Shown here: in pieces, positions 34,328 through 36,402 of the stretch
Numbering within the stretch: the first letter of the stretch is position 1
How the letters are laid out: every line of letters starts with the position of its first letter
Source of the DNA: Ectocarpus siliculosus
Lineage: Eukaryota > Sar > Phaeophyceae > Ectocarpales > Ectocarpaceae
Direction: 5' to 3'
DNA: 36,402 bases
Assembly (NCBI GenBank): GCA_000310025.1
Contig: FN649728.1
Span: forward strand, 1,755,800 to 1,792,201
Program-made: the position numbers and the translations under genes
Notes under the pieces: generated by a model
Told to the model about the DNA's origin: nothing
Databases searched by the model: none
Seen by the model: the letters and a program-made list of their open reading frames with translations, nothing else

Positions 34328-35260
34328 AAAATGGTCAAGATCCTCGAGGCAGTCACACAGTGCTTACAACTGTCTCTGGAAGTGAAAGCACCAGAAAATA
34401 AAGTAAGTCATACGCAGCTGTCATCCGTAGGCAAGGAAGTAAGCACAAGATGCCGAACACCCTTCGCAGGATGCAGCTCACCCTTCATGCGACTCGCCGA
34501 ATACCTCACGGCGCCTCGCGTTTGGTGATGTGAGAGCTTGGTCCAGTGAGAACCCGGCGTGCTCCGTCCCGGTTTTGTAGGGATGCGAGGTCAACGGTCT
34601 AACGACTACGGCAAGCACGACCATGAGTACACCCCCCCCCCAACGCTGCGCCGTTGCACCAACCCCCCACTAATGATGACGCTACCATTACCATGTATCG
34701 CTGGTTGGTGGCCATGTCTGTCTGAGTGTTTGCTTGTTCGTTCGTTAGTGGTCTCTCCACCGTGTGCCTTAGTCTGTCTCTTATTTCTTGTTATTTTCGG
34801 CCTGGTCTCTTTTTTTCCTCGCTCTTGTTCGTTTTCGTTTCCTTTCTTCGTTTCCTTTTTTTTTTCTCTTTTTCTTCGTGTTTCATTATATATATTTTTT
34901 CTCTTTCTTTCTTTTTTCTTCTTGTGCTCTTTTTCTCTCTTTTTCTGTGTCAGATGGCCTTGTCTCTGCTTGCGTGTGAAGCACCAAGATTGAACCAAGG
35001 GGGTGTACCTATTTCTCTCTGGCCCGTGATGCTGACTCCTAGCCTCAGTTGTTGCCTCGCATAGCTCCCAGAGGGAGTGGAGGACTCCAGATTATCTGTC
35101 GTTGATTTCTGTTGACTTGCGGACCCCTCGGGGCCAGTTTGTTTGAGCATACCTTTTTAGGGTAAGTTAGCCTGTGACCACGGGAATCGACCGCGTCAAG
35201 TGTTGGATCAGTACGGACATATGAGGGTACTGGGTAGAGAGAGATCGGAACGGTTTTTGA
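34328..35260 (+). repeat. R1 dispersed repeat, right-hand copy
   Basis: From AAAATGGTCAAGATCCTCGA through GTGAGAACCCGGCGTGCTCC, the GCGAGGTCAACGGTCTAACG motif, a poly-C run, a T/C tract (about 34790-34960), to GATCGGAACGGTTTTT. It lacks the 64-bp unit that opens the copy at 22816. The core is about 930 bp, in the same orientation as all other copies. Confidence 0.7.
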
Positions 35261-36402
35261 TACACGGCCAAATGCGGATCATCTTTCGTCTTCCGGGTTT
35301 ATTTTTTTGCGCACGGTGGAAATACTTTATTTTTAACCCTTTTGAGTCTTCAGGCGTTCTCACTGATCATTGATTGATCATTTGCACATGCTGGTGTAGT
35401 GGCAAGTCGTGGAGTTGCCGCCCTGCAGCCCTTCGCGCCGTGTATTGGCAAGTCCATAGGTAGGTGTGTCTAGATTATTAGCACCCGCGCTAACCGGCTG
35501 ACCAATGAAGAGACTTCAGTGACAGCGGGTAATGTCAAGGTCTCGGGAATGGGAATGGGGCCAATCAATGCCAAATCATGAATCTCTCAACGTATGCACA
35601 TGTCAATGAACTCGTGTGTGCATACAGTACATACATACATACATATGTGTTCTTTCGCAGCACCACACATACACTCGCGCGAACGTAGGAAGCCACTGCT
35701 GCAAAGAGCAGAGGACAGCAAAAGGGAGGGGTATTGCAGTCCCTGCCGCCGAAGCCCAGATATCGAGGATATCGTGGTTCCCAACAATTTGAAAATCGTT
35801 CCGAAGATCCAGCAGTCATTGTGTCAACAGCTACAACGAACGCTACAACAACACTACTACTGCTGTAGACGAGTAAAACATATCAGCAACACATCCACAC
35901 TCGTAGCGCCACACATACCACCCTCGCCCGAACCTAGGAAACCACGAGGTACAGGTGTGTGCTGGTGGATGTGCTTGTTGTTTGAAAAACACAGGAGCTC
36001 TAGAGAGTTGGCAGGGCACATTTCGGGGGGGGACAGAGAACAGAGAAGTACAGAAGTACAAATACCAGCTATGGGTCTTCACTGATCATTTTGCCCTCTC
36101 TGGACTGATCATTTACAATATACCGAAAATAGACTAGTTGAGGCAGCTAGACGACTGATCATTTCAAAGGCTACACAGCTAACCTGCCCTACTGACCGCA
36201 GCGCGACCACCCACCAACCCTTCTACGACCCTGTCTGTGGCCACCACCCTGTCGCCGGCTTCTCTCATGGCCTACAGGGGGAGATAGCTGTTGCGTGTGC
36301 AGAAGTACACTGGTGTCTTTCTCTGCACTTCTCTCTCTCCCGCTCGCTCTCGCTCTCATTTTTGTTTTTTGGCGCAAAAAAAAAAATCTGACAGTCCAGC
36401 CT
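35261..36402. other. Right edge, no gene recognised; TGATCATT motif cluster
   Basis: TGATCATT occurs five times (35364, 35375, 36083, 36106 and 36156). A short (ACAT)n tract lies near 35627-35645. No convincing exon on either strand; the 163-codon plus frame at 35594-36085 is rich in repeats and matches no known family. Confidence 0.4.

Overview
The window is nuclear DNA of an intron-rich eukaryote. Genes are split into many short exons (about 60-320 bp) by introns of roughly 100-1650 bp, base composition is moderately GC-rich, and old retroelement fragments and simple repeats are common. Protein content, intron density and a Ty3/gypsy integrase type fit a stramenopile, most likely a brown alga of the Ectocarpus type. 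That assignment is inference; nothing was searched. Nearly all useful signal comes from splicing exons by hand. Most long open frames in the window are chance.

Layout. (1) About 297-6845, minus strand: 5' half of an oligopeptidase B-like (S9A) peptidase gene. Eleven exons are visible; the catalytic half lies beyond the left edge. (2) About 6846-8913: divergent intergenic space with no supported gene. (3) 8926-14655, plus strand: a complete 11-exon gene for a 408-residue P-loop protein of the dethiobiotin-synthetase/AAA_26 type (phosphotransacetylase N-terminal-like). Its last intron holds repeats and a 100-N gap that looks like an assembly artefact, because the two contig ends are the same sequence. 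(4) 14656-15540: nothing recognised. (5) 15541-22800 (copy A) and about 24249-31335 (copy B): an old direct tandem duplication with a period of about 8.5-8.7 kb. Each copy carries a decayed Ty3/gypsy integrase fragment, a long non-coding stretch, and the 3' exons of a major facilitator superfamily (MFS) transporter on the minus strand. (6) Copy B keeps the intact MFS gene (28167 to about 32937, first exon not found). Copy A has only its last five exons, with a +1 frameshift and an early stop, so it is a pseudogene. (7) A dispersed repeat family, here called R1 (about 0.9-1 kb, polypyrimidine-rich), occurs at about 13099-13745, between the two duplication copies (about 22816-23887) and near the right end (34328-35260); a short piece lies at 1316-1372. 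All copies have the same orientation. (8) Smaller elements are a 187-bp TA-flanked Tc1/mariner-type MITE (33180-33366) and a 93-bp near-perfect foldback (26515-26607) present only in copy B.

The three genes do not form an obvious pathway. The peptidase and the P-loop protein are divergent neighbours; the transporter region is dominated by duplication and repeat insertion. I found no CRISPR array, no tRNA or rRNA and no operon. The least expected structures are the duplicated GC splice donor in the peptidase gene, the splice donor built from a (GT)n microsatellite, the copy B hairpin, and the false duplication around the N gap.
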